Positions 17,384 through 26,918 of a stretch of 64,000 nt of DNA are shown here, piece by piece (position 1 is the stretch's first letter; the number at the start of each line of letters is the position of its first letter). Where the stretch lies: positions 3,720,001-3,784,000 of the forward strand of contig CP082230.1 of assembly GCA_019856515.1 (NCBI GenBank). The letters run 5' to 3'. The DNA comes from Prolixibacteraceae bacterium. Lineage in GTDB: Bacteria > Bacteroidota > Bacteroidia > Bacteroidales > Prolixibacteraceae. The translations under genes were made by a program, and so were the position numbers. The notes under the pieces were generated by a model that made no database searches, was not told the origin of the DNA, and worked only from the letters and a program-made list of their open reading frames with translations.

Positions 17384-18508
17384 ATGAAAAAGAAAAGTTT
17401 GTTCAGTATTGTTTTATTTCTATGTGTTGTTGGATGTAAGCGTGCTCCATCTCCTGATGCATTCCAAGGCAAAGTATTAGAATGTGAAAAGAAAGAATTG
17501 TTTGATATGACAAGTTTGGTTGATCATATTGAATTTGTAAAGTTGGAACAAAATAAAAAATCTATTTTCGGGTTTGGTACCACTATAAAATATAAGAATG
17601 GATTTTATTATGCTGCGAATGTAGTAAATGCAGGAAAAGTACTTGTGTTCGATTCAAAAGGAAAATTTATTCGTAAAATTGGACGAAAAGGAAGAGGACC
17701 AGGGGAATTTATTAAATCTCGTGCTTTTGATGTCGATGATTTAGGTAATGTGTATATTGTCGATGGATATAAATTTAAAGTGGTCAAGTATGATCATAAA
17801 AATAAGTTTATATCAGAGGCGAAGATGGATTTCTTTGGAAAAGGATTTAGGGTATTATCTGATGATAAGTTTGTGTTTTTAGCCAATAAGAGACAGTCCG
17901 AGTATCAAATTTTGGTTACAGATCATCAATGTAATATCTTAAAGAGATATTTTAAATACCCTAAAGAATATAATGATAAGCATCTAGATTTCTGCCGTTT
18001 CAGTAATGCAAAAGATGGCGTGAATTATATTCATCGCCAGAATCAAGAAATATACAATATTACTTCTGATGGTGATTTAGTCCCATTATATAAACTTGAT
18101 TTTGGATGTCATACGTTAAGTGACGAGTATAGAAATAATCCAGGTAAATTGATTAGTGTGGATCGTAATAAGAAACTATCGCAAATGCATTTCTGTAAAT
18201 ATGATATACTATTGGGCGAAACTTGTATTTATGGAACTTACAATAATACAGAAACTAAGAAAAATAGATTTTTTAGATATGATTTAGATAAGAATAAGAT
18301 GTATGCAGATTTACGTTCTAATAGTGGAAAAATTGATCTGCGTCAGATAGTTATTCCATCACAATTATATAATGACAGTATTCTTTTTTCGAATGTTTCC
18401 TATGAAACATTTAAGAAATGCAATAATAAAGAGCTGCTTCCAGACAGTCTTGTTCCACATTTGAAATCTGGAGGAACTATTCTTATTAAACACATTTTGA
18501 AAAAATAA
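17384..18508 (+). CDS. 6-bladed beta-propeller lipoprotein (paralog 6)
   Basis: The 374-residue protein has a lipoprotein signal MKKKSLFSIVLFLCVVGC and a full family motif, RKGRGPGEFIKSRAFDVDDL. It belongs to a close subgroup with paralogs 7 and 8, all starting the mature part with FQGKVL(D/E)CE and ending GGTILIKHILK or similar. From about residue 35 to 245 it is nearly identical to paralog 7 at 29216, including long runs of identical DNA. The two differ at the N-terminus. It is followed after seven bases by the broken thioredoxin-like gene and then by the DUF1573 gene, a grouping often seen with such propellers in Bacteroidota. Function unknown. Confidence 0.88.
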   Translation: MKKKSLFSIVLFLCVVGCKRAPSPDAFQGKVLECEKKELFDMTSLVDHIEFVKLEQNKKSIFGFGTTIKYKNGFYYAANVVNAGKVLVFDSKGKFIRKIGRKGRGPGEFIKSRAFDVDDLGNVYIVDGYKFKVVKYDHKNKFISEAKMDFFGKGFRVLSDDKFVFLANKRQSEYQILVTDHQCNILKRYFKYPKEYNDKHLDFCRFSNAKDGVNYIHRQNQEIYNITSDGDLVPLYKLDFGCHTLSDEYRNNPGKLISVDRNKKLSQMHFCKYDILLGETCIYGTYNNTETKKNRFFRYDLDKNKMYADLRSNSGKIDLRQIVIPSQLYNDSILFSNVSYETFKKCNNKELLPDSLVPHLKSGGTILIKHILKK

Positions 18509-18515
18509 ATATAAG

Positions 18516-19008
18516 ATGAGATATGTGTTGTTGTTAGGGATGTGCTTTCAGATGTCTTGTACCAATAAAAATAGAATGATGGCTGAAGTGGAAAACAAAA
18601 TCAATCAAGAATTAATTATACCCAATGAACTTGAGTTGTTTATTCACACAGGATTAAGGTCTTACAGTAATACAAAAAAGAATAGTATGAATATTTCACT
18701 GTACAGACTGTGTTAAAGATCTAATTCAATGGAACGAGTTACTTCGTTTATATCCCTCAAAATATAACTAAAGGTTTTTTGTGCCAACTCCCCATCGTGA
18801 TATGGTTATTCAGATTATTAAAAGCTATAAGATTGACTTACCCATATATCATGATTTAAAAAATACTTTTTTTAGGTCAAATGATCTTGTAAATAATAAA
18901 TTATTACATGTGTTAATAACAGATAAGGACAATAAAATTGTTTTTATTGGAAATCCTCTTTATAGTAAGAATGTAAAGAAGTTCTTATTCGAAGAGAACC
19001 AGTTCTAG
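18516..19008 (+). pseudogene. Disrupted thioredoxin-like lipoprotein gene
   Basis: The reading frame starts at 18516 with a lipoprotein signal (MRYVLLLGMCFQMSC) and continues with a helix and IIPNELELFIHTG. It then runs out of frame and stops at 18716. From about 18694 the +1 frame carries HCTDCVKDLIQWNELLRLYP, with a CxxC redox motif, then an in-frame TAA at 18769-18771, and then continues VPTPHRDMVIQII ... HVLITDKDNKIVFIGNP to a stop at 19006. Joined, these give a normal small redox lipoprotein of about 160 residues of the type found beside DUF1573 proteins in Bacteroides relatives. One frameshift (near 18685-18693) and one nonsense codon break it, so it is probably a pseudogene. A sequencing error could explain one lesion but hardly both. 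Confidence 0.75.
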
Positions 19009-19016
19009 TTTGTTTA

Positions 19017-19436
19017 ATGTTTAAGGTCATGAATAGATATATTGTTGGGGGAGTGATTGTATTCGTATTGCTGATTGTTTCGCTGTCGATTTTTAATGGA
19101 GACTTATTAGAAATAGTTGATCGGACTACTGAAATTGAAGTTGTTGATTCTGAAATTGATTTAGGAGATATCTTTTATAACATTCCTAAGTTGGTCACTT
19201 TTAGAGTTAATAATATCGGAGAAAATCCACTATTGATAGAACATTTAGAACCTTCGTGTGGGTGTGTTAAAACTGAATGGAAAAGAGAACCTATTGGTCC
19301 TGGTAATTATGCAAATATTCGTGTTAAATACGATGCACGTGAGATTGGATTTTTCTATAAAACAGTTATTGTCTATTGTAATATTCAGAAGCGTCGCGTA
19401 CGGTTAAGTATCAAAGGTAAAGTTGTTAAACAATAG
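19017..19436 (+). CDS. DUF1573 domain protein, membrane-anchored
   Basis: The 139-residue protein has one N-terminal membrane span (YIVGGVIVFVLLIVSLSIF) and an immunoglobulin-like DUF1573 domain facing the periplasm. The domain hallmark is present: IDLGDIFYNIPKLVTFRVNN, then GENPLLIEHLEPSCGCVKTEW with its CGC pair, and a closing strand RVRLSIKGKV. DUF1573 proteins are common in Bacteroidota, often beside thioredoxin-like lipoproteins, and their biochemical role is not settled. Here the gene follows the broken thioredoxin-like gene by eight bases, so the partner it would normally have is lost. Two starts, 19017 and 19029, are possible; I gave the longer. Confidence 0.85.
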   Translation: MFKVMNRYIVGGVIVFVLLIVSLSIFNGDLLEIVDRTTEIEVVDSEIDLGDIFYNIPKLVTFRVNNIGENPLLIEHLEPSCGCVKTEWKREPIGPGNYANIRVKYDAREIGFFYKTVIVYCNIQKRRVRLSIKGKVVKQ

Positions 19437-19579
19437 CTTTGATATGATGCATAATATTAAAGTATGTCAATATATGATATAAATTGTCTGTCGTATTTTG
19501 TATCTTTAGTGATTTATAGATGCTCGTAATGTGTATTTAAAAGAAAAGTAAAAACTGACCATCAAAACTGATAATAACT

Positions 19580-20665
19580 ATGCAAACTAACTTAGGTAAC
19601 TCATTACATATTCTTTTGAGTTCTTTTCTTCTTATGTCTTTGTTTTCGTGTTCGACGAAACAAGAGGGGGATAGTGAATTGAAAAGCCAAACGGCTTTAA
19701 CTGTGGATACGGTCACGAAAGTGAAGGTAAAGAAGGCGGTAAAGAGCAGGTTTCATCATGAACTATTAAGTAATGGAATCGTACATGCTTGCGGAAAAGC
19801 TGCTGTTCCCTTTAAGGCCAAAGATCAAATAGTAGCACTTCATGTGGTGAATGGAACAAGGGTGAAGAGAGGCGATTTGATTGCTACGGTCTCGTCAGAG
19901 GAGCTGAAGATGCGTTTGGATGAAGCACAACTACAGTATGATAAATCAACTATTGCTTTAGAGGATAAACTTCTAGGATATGGCTATTCAACGAAGGATA
20001 GTGCTACCATTGAGCCTCCCCTACTTAAAATGATTAAGATCAAAAGTGGGTTTAATAGTGCTGTTATTGCACTAAAACGAGCAAAGATAAATTATAGAGA
20101 TAGAGAGGTTCGTTCTCCTTTAAATGGTGTTATATCGGATCTACAAGCCGAAGTATATAATCCAGCATCAAGTTATAAAAAATGTTGTGATGTGGTGGAT
20201 GATCATATGGTTTGGGTGGACTTCTCCATCTTAGAAGGAGAATACAATAAGATCTCCAAAGGGGAAAAGATTAAGGTGGTGCCTTTTGCCAATAAGCGTT
20301 TAGAGCTAATAGGTACGGTTGCTGCGATTGATCCAAGAGTGGATGCATCTGGGATGGTTCATATTAGGGCGAAAGTGAATAATTCGAAACATCAATTGAT
20401 CGATGGGATGAATGTCAATGTGATCGTCCAAAGTGAAGGGGCTTGCTGTCTGGTGGTCCCCAAGAGTGCGGTGTTGTATCGTCAGAATAAGAATGTACTC
20501 TTTGTTCGTAATGGAAAGAAAGCCAAATGGGTTTATGTAACGCCAGGAGAAGAGAATAGTTTGAATGTTCAGATATTAGAAGGCAAACTAGCAGAAGGAG
20601 ACGAAGTGATTGTCTCTAATAATTTTGATCTAGCACACGATACTCCTATCGAAGTAATACAGTAA
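19580..20665 (+). CDS. RND efflux periplasmic adaptor subunit (HlyD/MFP family) lipoprotein
   Basis: This is the membrane fusion protein of a tripartite export system, linking the inner-membrane RND pump to the outer-membrane channel. It has a signal ending LLMSLFSC (Cys24) for lipidation, a first lipoyl half-motif (ALHVVNGTRVKRGDLIATVSS, about 85-115), a short helical hairpin, the second lipoyl half (YRDREVRSPLNGVISDL, about 173-190), a beta-barrel domain (AIDPRVDASGMVHIRAKV) and a membrane-proximal end (VVPKSAVLYRQNKNVLFV). The length of 361 residues is normal. It is the first gene of a four-gene operon with 2-12-base gaps. No local regulator is encoded. Confidence 0.93.
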   Translation: MQTNLGNSLHILLSSFLLMSLFSCSTKQEGDSELKSQTALTVDTVTKVKVKKAVKSRFHHELLSNGIVHACGKAAVPFKAKDQIVALHVVNGTRVKRGDLIATVSSEELKMRLDEAQLQYDKSTIALEDKLLGYGYSTKDSATIEPPLLKMIKIKSGFNSAVIALKRAKINYRDREVRSPLNGVISDLQAEVYNPASSYKKCCDVVDDHMVWVDFSILEGEYNKISKGEKIKVVPFANKRLELIGTVAAIDPRVDASGMVHIRAKVNNSKHQLIDGMNVNVIVQSEGACCLVVPKSAVLYRQNKNVLFVRNGKKAKWVYVTPGEENSLNVQILEGKLAEGDEVIVSNNFDLAHDTPIEVIQ

Positions 20666-20667
20666 GT

Positions 20668-23600
20668 ATGGCAAGCGTTAAAAATTCATTTAGAATTAAT
20701 GTCATCTTTATTGTTCTTGCCATTGTTGGTATGGCCTTGGCTTCGCAGCTAACCGTTCAACTACAACCTACTCGTGAAAGTAACCAAGTGGTTGTCTCTT
20801 ACCGTTGGAGAGGTGTATCTGCCGAGATTATAGAGAGAGAGGTGACCTCTTCCATTGAAGGAGTATTGTCCACTATGGATGGCTTAAAAGATATAAGCTC
20901 CAATTCATCGAAAGGAGAGGGCCGCATTCGTCTCACTTTCAAAAAAGAGGTGAATATAGATGTCGTCAGATTTGAATTGTCATCGATACTTCGGACACTT
21001 TATCCCAAATTGCCTGATGGTGTTACGCGCCCTGTCATTGGGGGAAGTTATCAACGTAATGATACGCGAATACGTTTGATGACTTTTACTGTTCATGGGA
21101 CCAAAAGTAAGGATGCCTTAGGAAAGTATGCAGAGGACTATTTGGTGTCATCCTTAGGTGAGATTGACGAAGTCGAATCGGTAGAGGTCGACGGGGTTAC
21201 CCCATTGGAGTGGTGTGTGGAATATGATACAGGTCGACTTCACCAGTATGGAATGACCACGAGGAATGTCGCCAATGCGATGTATCTCTATTTCAATAAA
21301 GAAGAGTTAGGGTTATTTAAGTGGCTTGATCAACAAGAGTCGTCATGGCACGCATTTAGCTATTGCGGTGGCTCTTTTCATCATGACGATACCATCGCAT
21401 GGGATAAAATCATTATTGGAACTGTTAAGGACCATATCGTTCGATTAGGGGAGGTTGCTAAAGTAAAGGTACGTCACACTCCTCCTTCACGCTATTTCAG
21501 GTTAAATGGTCTCAATACAATATATCTTAATATCTACAGCAGTGAGGGGGCCAATCAAATTGAGTTAGGAGCAGAGGTGCTAGAGAAGGTGGAGATCATA
21601 GAGAAATCGCTCCCCAAGAGTGTCTCTTTAGATTTGAGTTATGATGCCTCTAAATCGTTAAGAGAGGAGCGTGATAAGATCCTTTTTAGGTCGAGTTTGG
21701 CCTTACTTATCCTCCTTCTTTTTGTGTGGGTCATCAGTAGAGACTGGCGTTACCTATTGGTGATTACAGTGTCGTTGTTGGTCAACTTAGCCATTGCAGT
21801 CATTGGTTATCTCTTTTTTGATGTACAGATACATCTGTATTCATTGGCGGGGATCACGGTATCATTAGGGATTATTATTGATAATACCATTGTGATGGCG
21901 GACTATTGTAAGCGACAGTCCAATGAGAATATCTTCTGGGCTATCTTGGCAGCCACATTAACTACTATAGGCTCTTTGTCAGTGATCTTTTTCTTGAAAG
22001 AGAACCAGAGAATGAACTTAGTTGATTTCTCATGGGTGATGATCATTAATCTTATTGTCTCTCTTTTGATCGCATACTTCTTTATCCCTGCATTGATGGA
22101 CAAGGTGCCGATGAAAAAGAGAGATGCTGTAAAAGCGCAGAGGGGGTTACGTCGTGTAATTAAAGTTTCACGTGTTTACGAACGATTTATATTGTGGGGT
22201 TGTCGTTATCGTAAAAGTATGATTACTCTCTCGATATTGGTTTTTGGTATTCCCTTTTTCTCTATTCCATCCCATTTAGGGAAACCAGAGAGTCGATGGG
22301 GGAGAGACAAGGTGGAAAGGACTTGGTTTGAAGATCGTTATAATAAGAGTATAGGAAGTAATTTCTTTCAACAAGATATCTTGCCGTGGTTCAACCGTAT
22401 AGGAGGAGGGGTGTTATATCGCTTTTCTCAATACTTTGAGACCCATGCAGGAAGGCAAGAACCAAAAGTCATGCTTCGAATGCAAGCTATGATGCCTGAT
22501 GGCGCTACGCTCGACCAGATGAATAATTCTTTTCTAAAGATCGAGAGAAGGTTATCTCAATATAGTGAGATTGATCGATTTGTAAGTCATATCTATAGCG
22601 CAAATTATGGCTTCATGGAAATACATTTCAAAGAAGAGGAGCAGAGTGGGGCTTTCCCTATGTTCTTGAAGAGTGAATTGATCCAAATAGCCACAGAAAC
22701 GGGAAGTTTGGATGCCCGAATCTATGGGGTGGATCCTCAGGGGTTTAATAACCATATCTCGGAACGAAACTTAAATCAATCCATCTCCCTAGTGGGAACG
22801 AGCTATCCTGTACTGATGAAGATTGGTAACAACATAAAAAAAGAACTTCAAAAAAGTATTCGTGTGAAAGAGGTGGTTGTTCATGCGAATAAACAGAGAA
22901 TTAGGGATAAGAAATTTGAGTATGTGGTAGATGTCGATCTGAAGAAACTGGCCAAATATCAATTGACCTTAGGAGAGTTATACTATCTCTTAAGCCAGCA
23001 CAATTGGGCGATACAAAACCTACCTCCTGTAGGAAATGGTGATTCCTTCCGTTCGATGGTTTTAAGACCTAAACTCGTAGAAGCAGTACCCATATGGGAT
23101 ATCCAAAATATGCTATTAGATGGGATCTTTAAAAAAGGGGTTCGTTTAAAAGATGTGGCTAGAGTTCGTAAAGAGTTTACTTCGGGAAGTATAGAGAAGA
23201 GAAATCAGGAGTATGTGATGCGTGTAGACTACGAATTTATCGGAGATCGTAGTTTTAGTGAGATGTACAGAGAAAAAATTGTTGATGAAATTAGTGAGCA
23301 GCTCCCAACAGGTTATCGAGTCGAAGAGAGTTCCAATAGAAGATGGAGGTGGAATGCCAAAGATAAGAAGCAGTATGGATTACTTTTCTTGGTGGCTGTG
23401 ATCATCTATTTTATATGTGCGGTTCTTTTGGAGTCATTGATTCAACCGTTAGTGATTATCACCATGATACCACTCTCTTTCATTGGGATCTTCTCCATTT
23501 TTACCATTACGGAATATCCTTTTAATCAAGGGGGCTATGCTTCGATGATTCTTCTGTCTGGAATCACAGTCAATACTGCACTGTTCATTGTGTATGACTT

Positions 23601-23856
23601 CAACCATCTTCGAGATAGTTCAAACCGTAATGCACTAGATAGTTATTTGCATGCTTTTCATAAGAAAGTAATTCCAATCCTATTGACCGTAGTATCGACA
23701 GTCTTGGGGATGGTTCCATTCTTGATAGATAGTCAAGATAAGGGGTTTTGGTTCGCATTAGCTCTAGGAGCGATGGGGGGGCTATTGTTTAGTTTGATTG
23801 CAGTGTTTGTAAGCCTGCCAATATTTATGAATGTAGGTAAAAAAGAGAAAGCGTAA
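20668..23856 (+). CDS. RND-family efflux permease, first of two
   Basis: The 1062-residue inner-membrane protein has the usual duplicated RND plan of 12 spans and two large periplasmic loops. Spans are clear at about 10-28, 338-356, 363-385, 390-410, and again in the C-terminal half (LLFLVAVIIYFICAVLL, then IITMIPLSFIGIFSIF). The fourth-span motif is GIIIDNTIVMADY (Asp near 405), a single acidic residue where AcrB has two. The tenth-span region is LSGITVNTALFIV with no lysine. Such changes are seen in many Bacteroidota RND proteins, so proton coupling may differ from AcrB. It begins two bases after the adaptor stop. With the next gene it probably forms a mixed trimer, as MdtB and MdtC do. Confidence 0.93.
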   Translation: MASVKNSFRINVIFIVLAIVGMALASQLTVQLQPTRESNQVVVSYRWRGVSAEIIEREVTSSIEGVLSTMDGLKDISSNSSKGEGRIRLTFKKEVNIDVVRFELSSILRTLYPKLPDGVTRPVIGGSYQRNDTRIRLMTFTVHGTKSKDALGKYAEDYLVSSLGEIDEVESVEVDGVTPLEWCVEYDTGRLHQYGMTTRNVANAMYLYFNKEELGLFKWLDQQESSWHAFSYCGGSFHHDDTIAWDKIIIGTVKDHIVRLGEVAKVKVRHTPPSRYFRLNGLNTIYLNIYSSEGANQIELGAEVLEKVEIIEKSLPKSVSLDLSYDASKSLREERDKILFRSSLALLILLLFVWVISRDWRYLLVITVSLLVNLAIAVIGYLFFDVQIHLYSLAGITVSLGIIIDNTIVMADYCKRQSNENIFWAILAATLTTIGSLSVIFFLKENQRMNLVDFSWVMIINLIVSLLIAYFFIPALMDKVPMKKRDAVKAQRGLRRVIKVSRVYERFILWGCRYRKSMITLSILVFGIPFFSIPSHLGKPESRWGRDKVERTWFEDRYNKSIGSNFFQQDILPWFNRIGGGVLYRFSQYFETHAGRQEPKVMLRMQAMMPDGATLDQMNNSFLKIERRLSQYSEIDRFVSHIYSANYGFMEIHFKEEEQSGAFPMFLKSELIQIATETGSLDARIYGVDPQGFNNHISERNLNQSISLVGTSYPVLMKIGNNIKKELQKSIRVKEVVVHANKQRIRDKKFEYVVDVDLKKLAKYQLTLGELYYLLSQHNWAIQNLPPVGNGDSFRSMVLRPKLVEAVPIWDIQNMLLDGIFKKGVRLKDVARVRKEFTSGSIEKRNQEYVMRVDYEFIGDRSFSEMYREKIVDEISEQLPTGYRVEESSNRRWRWNAKDKKQYGLLFLVAVIIYFICAVLLESLIQPLVIITMIPLSFIGIFSIFTITEYPFNQGGYASMILLSGITVNTALFIVYDFNHLRDSSNRNALDSYLHAFHKKVIPILLTVVSTVLGMVPFLIDSQDKGFWFALALGAMGGLLFSLIAVFVSLPIFMNVGKKEKA

Positions 23857-23868
23857 AAACGAGATATT

Positions 23869-26800
23869 ATGGTGAATTTTTTAATACGTAGACCCATCGC
23901 AGTAATTATGTCGTTTATTGCGATTCTGATGTTGGGGTTGGTAACTTCTCAGAAGCTACCTATCTCATTGATTCCCGATGTAGATATACCTGTTATTACC
24001 ATTCAGTTGAATGGGAAAAATAAGACAGCCCTAGAGCTAGAGAATGAGGTGGTTCGTCGATTTAGAAGTAGGCTCAATCAGTTGCCTTATTTGGAAAGCC
24101 TGCAAAGTGAAACCAGAGATGGTATCGCTTCGATAGTATTGCGTTTTTCATATGGTAGAGACCTTAACTATGCCTTTATCGATGTCAATGAAAAGGTGGA
24201 TATGGTGATGCGCAATATGCCTAAGGATTTTGAACGTCCTGCTATAATGAAGGCTTCTTCTACCGATCTTCCAGCTTTCTATTTGAATGCTTCATTGAAG
24301 AAAAACGTAGAGAGTAAAACGGATCATTTAGATTTAAGCGAGACGGTTTCCAATGTGATACGAAAGAAAATAGAACAGCTACCAGAAGTTGCAATGGTAG
24401 ATATGACAGGAAGAATGTTTCCTGAGATATCTATTACTCCAGATGCCCAAAAGATGAAATCATTGGGATTAAGAACAGAGCAGCTAACTAGAGTGATAAA
24501 CGAACACAATAGAGGCTTTGGCTCTATACAGGTGAAAGATGGTCAGTATCAATATAACATCCATTTATCTAACGGTTTACATCAATTAGAGGATGTGAAA
24601 AGTATCTACTTGAACGTCAATCAACATCTATTGCAACTAAAAGATATTGCAACAGTAGAGATGAGGGCTCAAAGTCGTAGTGGACTGTTTATGACCAACG
24701 GAGAGGAAGGTATCTCCATGGCGATAGTAAAACAGGCCGATGCACGTATGGAGGATATGTCTAATAAGGTGAATGGCCTTTTGCGTCGTATCACGAAGGA
24801 TTATCCTTTTATCGAGATCACCAAAGTAAGAGACCAGACAGGGATACTTAAATATGCCATGAGTAATCTGTTTCAGAGCTTATGGTGGGGAGGATTATTG
24901 GCATTCTTGGTGATGTTCTTATTCTTAAAAGATGGGCGTTCTCCTTGGCTTATAGGGGTGAGTGTGCCGATCTCATTGGTAATCTCTCTACTGCTATTCT
25001 ATCTATTGGATATTTCTATCAATATCATATCGTTGTCTGGTCTTATTTTAGGGGTGGGGATGATGATCGATAACTCGATTATCGTGATTGATAATATCAC
25101 CCAAAGGATCTCTATGGGAGACGATCTTATGGAGGCATGTGCTAATGGTACCCATGAGGTTATTCGTCCTCTTATATCGTCTGTATTGACGACCTGTGCT
25201 GTTTTTTTACCATTGATCTACCTCAGTGGGATATCTGGAGCGCTATTCTACGATCAAGCGATGGCAGTCACCATAGGATTAAGTTCTTCCTTAGTGGTAT
25301 CGATTATTTTAATCCCTACCCTCTATCGGTTGATATGGATTAGAGGTCGAAAGAGACAGCAAGAGAAGAAGAATCGTTTTGCGATATTCTCTTCATCAGA
25401 TGCTTATGAGAAAGGGTGGCATTGGGTCTTTAACCATAGAAAAGGGATGTTTGCTGCCTTCTTAATGCTTATCGGTTTTGCCTGTCTCTTTGTTTATATT
25501 TTGCCGAAAGAGCGATTCCCTGTATTAGATGAAAATGAGGTGTTGGTGAAACTAGATTGGAATGAGCGAATTAACCTAAGAGAGAATAGACATCGGGTCG
25601 TAGATCTACTGGATGATGTCAAACCGTATATTGAACATTCTGATAGTTATGTGGGAACGCAGCAGTTTCTTCATCATAACGACTTGGAGTTAGCCGAAAA
25701 TGAGAGTGTGATCTATTTAAAGTTACGCCAAAGTATTGATAAGAGTGATTTTGAAGATAAGATACACAACTATTTTACCACTCGTTATCCTATTGCTCAC
25801 TACGATATCTCTGTTCCTCCTTCTGGTTTTACACAGATGTTCGAAGGGAAAGAGGCTCCTTTTATTCTGAATTTAGAGCAGAAGAGACAGAAACAGCAAG
25901 TCGGTGTTGATAGTTTGAATCACTTCGTGGAATATCTTAATCATCAATATCCTTTTGGGTTGATCACCCCTTTTGCAAGTGAAACCTATGTAGAGATATG
26001 TGTGATTCCTGAACATCTAACACTATATAGAGTAGGGCAGGTGGCACTATTTAATAAATTAAAGACTGCACTAAAGAGTTTTAAGATAGAGGATCTACGA
26101 AGTAGCTCTGTATATATCCCTATTGTTATCAGTGGAAAGATGCACTCTATGGAACAGGTGCTTAGAGAGCTAAAGATTCGAAACCAAAAGAATGTTGATA
26201 TTCCAGTCTCCTCTTTGGTGACATTGAAACAGAAGACAAATTTTAAGACCTATTTTGGCAATAGAAAGGGGCAGGTTTTTCCTATTAATTTTGAGTCAAC
26301 AGGAGGCTATGATCAAACAGAACTAGAGCAACTATTGAAGAGAGAGGTTCGGGAGAAGCAAGATATGAACAGCTCTTTCGGGGGAAGTATTATAAAAGCG
26401 AAAGCCGTTCTTAAAGAACTTCTCATTGTACTACTTATCGCTTTATGCCTTCTTTACTTTATCCTTGCGGCACAATTTGAAAGTCTAACCCAACCTTTTA
26501 TTGTACTTTTAGAGGTACCGATGGATATTGCTGGTGCTCTATTTATACTATGGGTTGGAGGTGAAACACTAAATCTGATGGCAATGATTGGAATTATTGT
26601 GATGTGTGGTATTATCATCAATGACTCGATATTGAAGATCGATACCATCAACCAATTGCGAAAACAAGGTAGAGGTCTGAAAGAGGCTATCGAAGAGGGA
26701 GGTCACAGGCGGTTAAAACCAATATTAATGACCAGTATCACTACCATCTTAGCATTGGTGCCATTTCTAATTGGTGACGATATGGGTAGTGTCTTACAAC

Positions 26801-26907
26801 GTCCATTGGCCTTGGTGATTATTGGAGGGATGACATTAGGAACCTTCGTAAGTCTCTATTTTGTTCCTTTGTGTTATTACTACCTAAACCGTAAATCTAA
26901 CGACTAA
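23869..26907 (+). CDS. RND-family efflux permease, second of two
   Basis: This 1012-residue protein has the same fold as its upstream neighbour and is nearer to the common HAE/AcrB-like type. It starts MVNFLIRRPIAVIMSF, has the fourth-span motif SLSGLILGVGMMIDNSIIVIDN (Asp near 402) and the second-half motif MIGIIVMCGIIINDSILKID, with FILAAQFESLTQPFIVLLEVPMDIAG before it. This is the standard RND arrangement. It lies 12 bases after the first permease and 11 before the TolC-like gene. The pair differ widely in sequence, so this is not a recent duplication. What they export cannot be read from sequence. Confidence 0.94.
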   Translation: MVNFLIRRPIAVIMSFIAILMLGLVTSQKLPISLIPDVDIPVITIQLNGKNKTALELENEVVRRFRSRLNQLPYLESLQSETRDGIASIVLRFSYGRDLNYAFIDVNEKVDMVMRNMPKDFERPAIMKASSTDLPAFYLNASLKKNVESKTDHLDLSETVSNVIRKKIEQLPEVAMVDMTGRMFPEISITPDAQKMKSLGLRTEQLTRVINEHNRGFGSIQVKDGQYQYNIHLSNGLHQLEDVKSIYLNVNQHLLQLKDIATVEMRAQSRSGLFMTNGEEGISMAIVKQADARMEDMSNKVNGLLRRITKDYPFIEITKVRDQTGILKYAMSNLFQSLWWGGLLAFLVMFLFLKDGRSPWLIGVSVPISLVISLLLFYLLDISINIISLSGLILGVGMMIDNSIIVIDNITQRISMGDDLMEACANGTHEVIRPLISSVLTTCAVFLPLIYLSGISGALFYDQAMAVTIGLSSSLVVSIILIPTLYRLIWIRGRKRQQEKKNRFAIFSSSDAYEKGWHWVFNHRKGMFAAFLMLIGFACLFVYILPKERFPVLDENEVLVKLDWNERINLRENRHRVVDLLDDVKPYIEHSDSYVGTQQFLHHNDLELAENESVIYLKLRQSIDKSDFEDKIHNYFTTRYPIAHYDISVPPSGFTQMFEGKEAPFILNLEQKRQKQQVGVDSLNHFVEYLNHQYPFGLITPFASETYVEICVIPEHLTLYRVGQVALFNKLKTALKSFKIEDLRSSSVYIPIVISGKMHSMEQVLRELKIRNQKNVDIPVSSLVTLKQKTNFKTYFGNRKGQVFPINFESTGGYDQTELEQLLKREVREKQDMNSSFGGSIIKAKAVLKELLIVLLIALCLLYFILAAQFESLTQPFIVLLEVPMDIAGALFILWVGGETLNLMAMIGIIVMCGIIINDSILKIDTINQLRKQGRGLKEAIEEGGHRRLKPILMTSITTILALVPFLIGDDMGSVLQRPLALVIIGGMTLGTFVSLYFVPLCYYYLNRKSND

Positions 26908-26918
26908 TTCTACAATTC

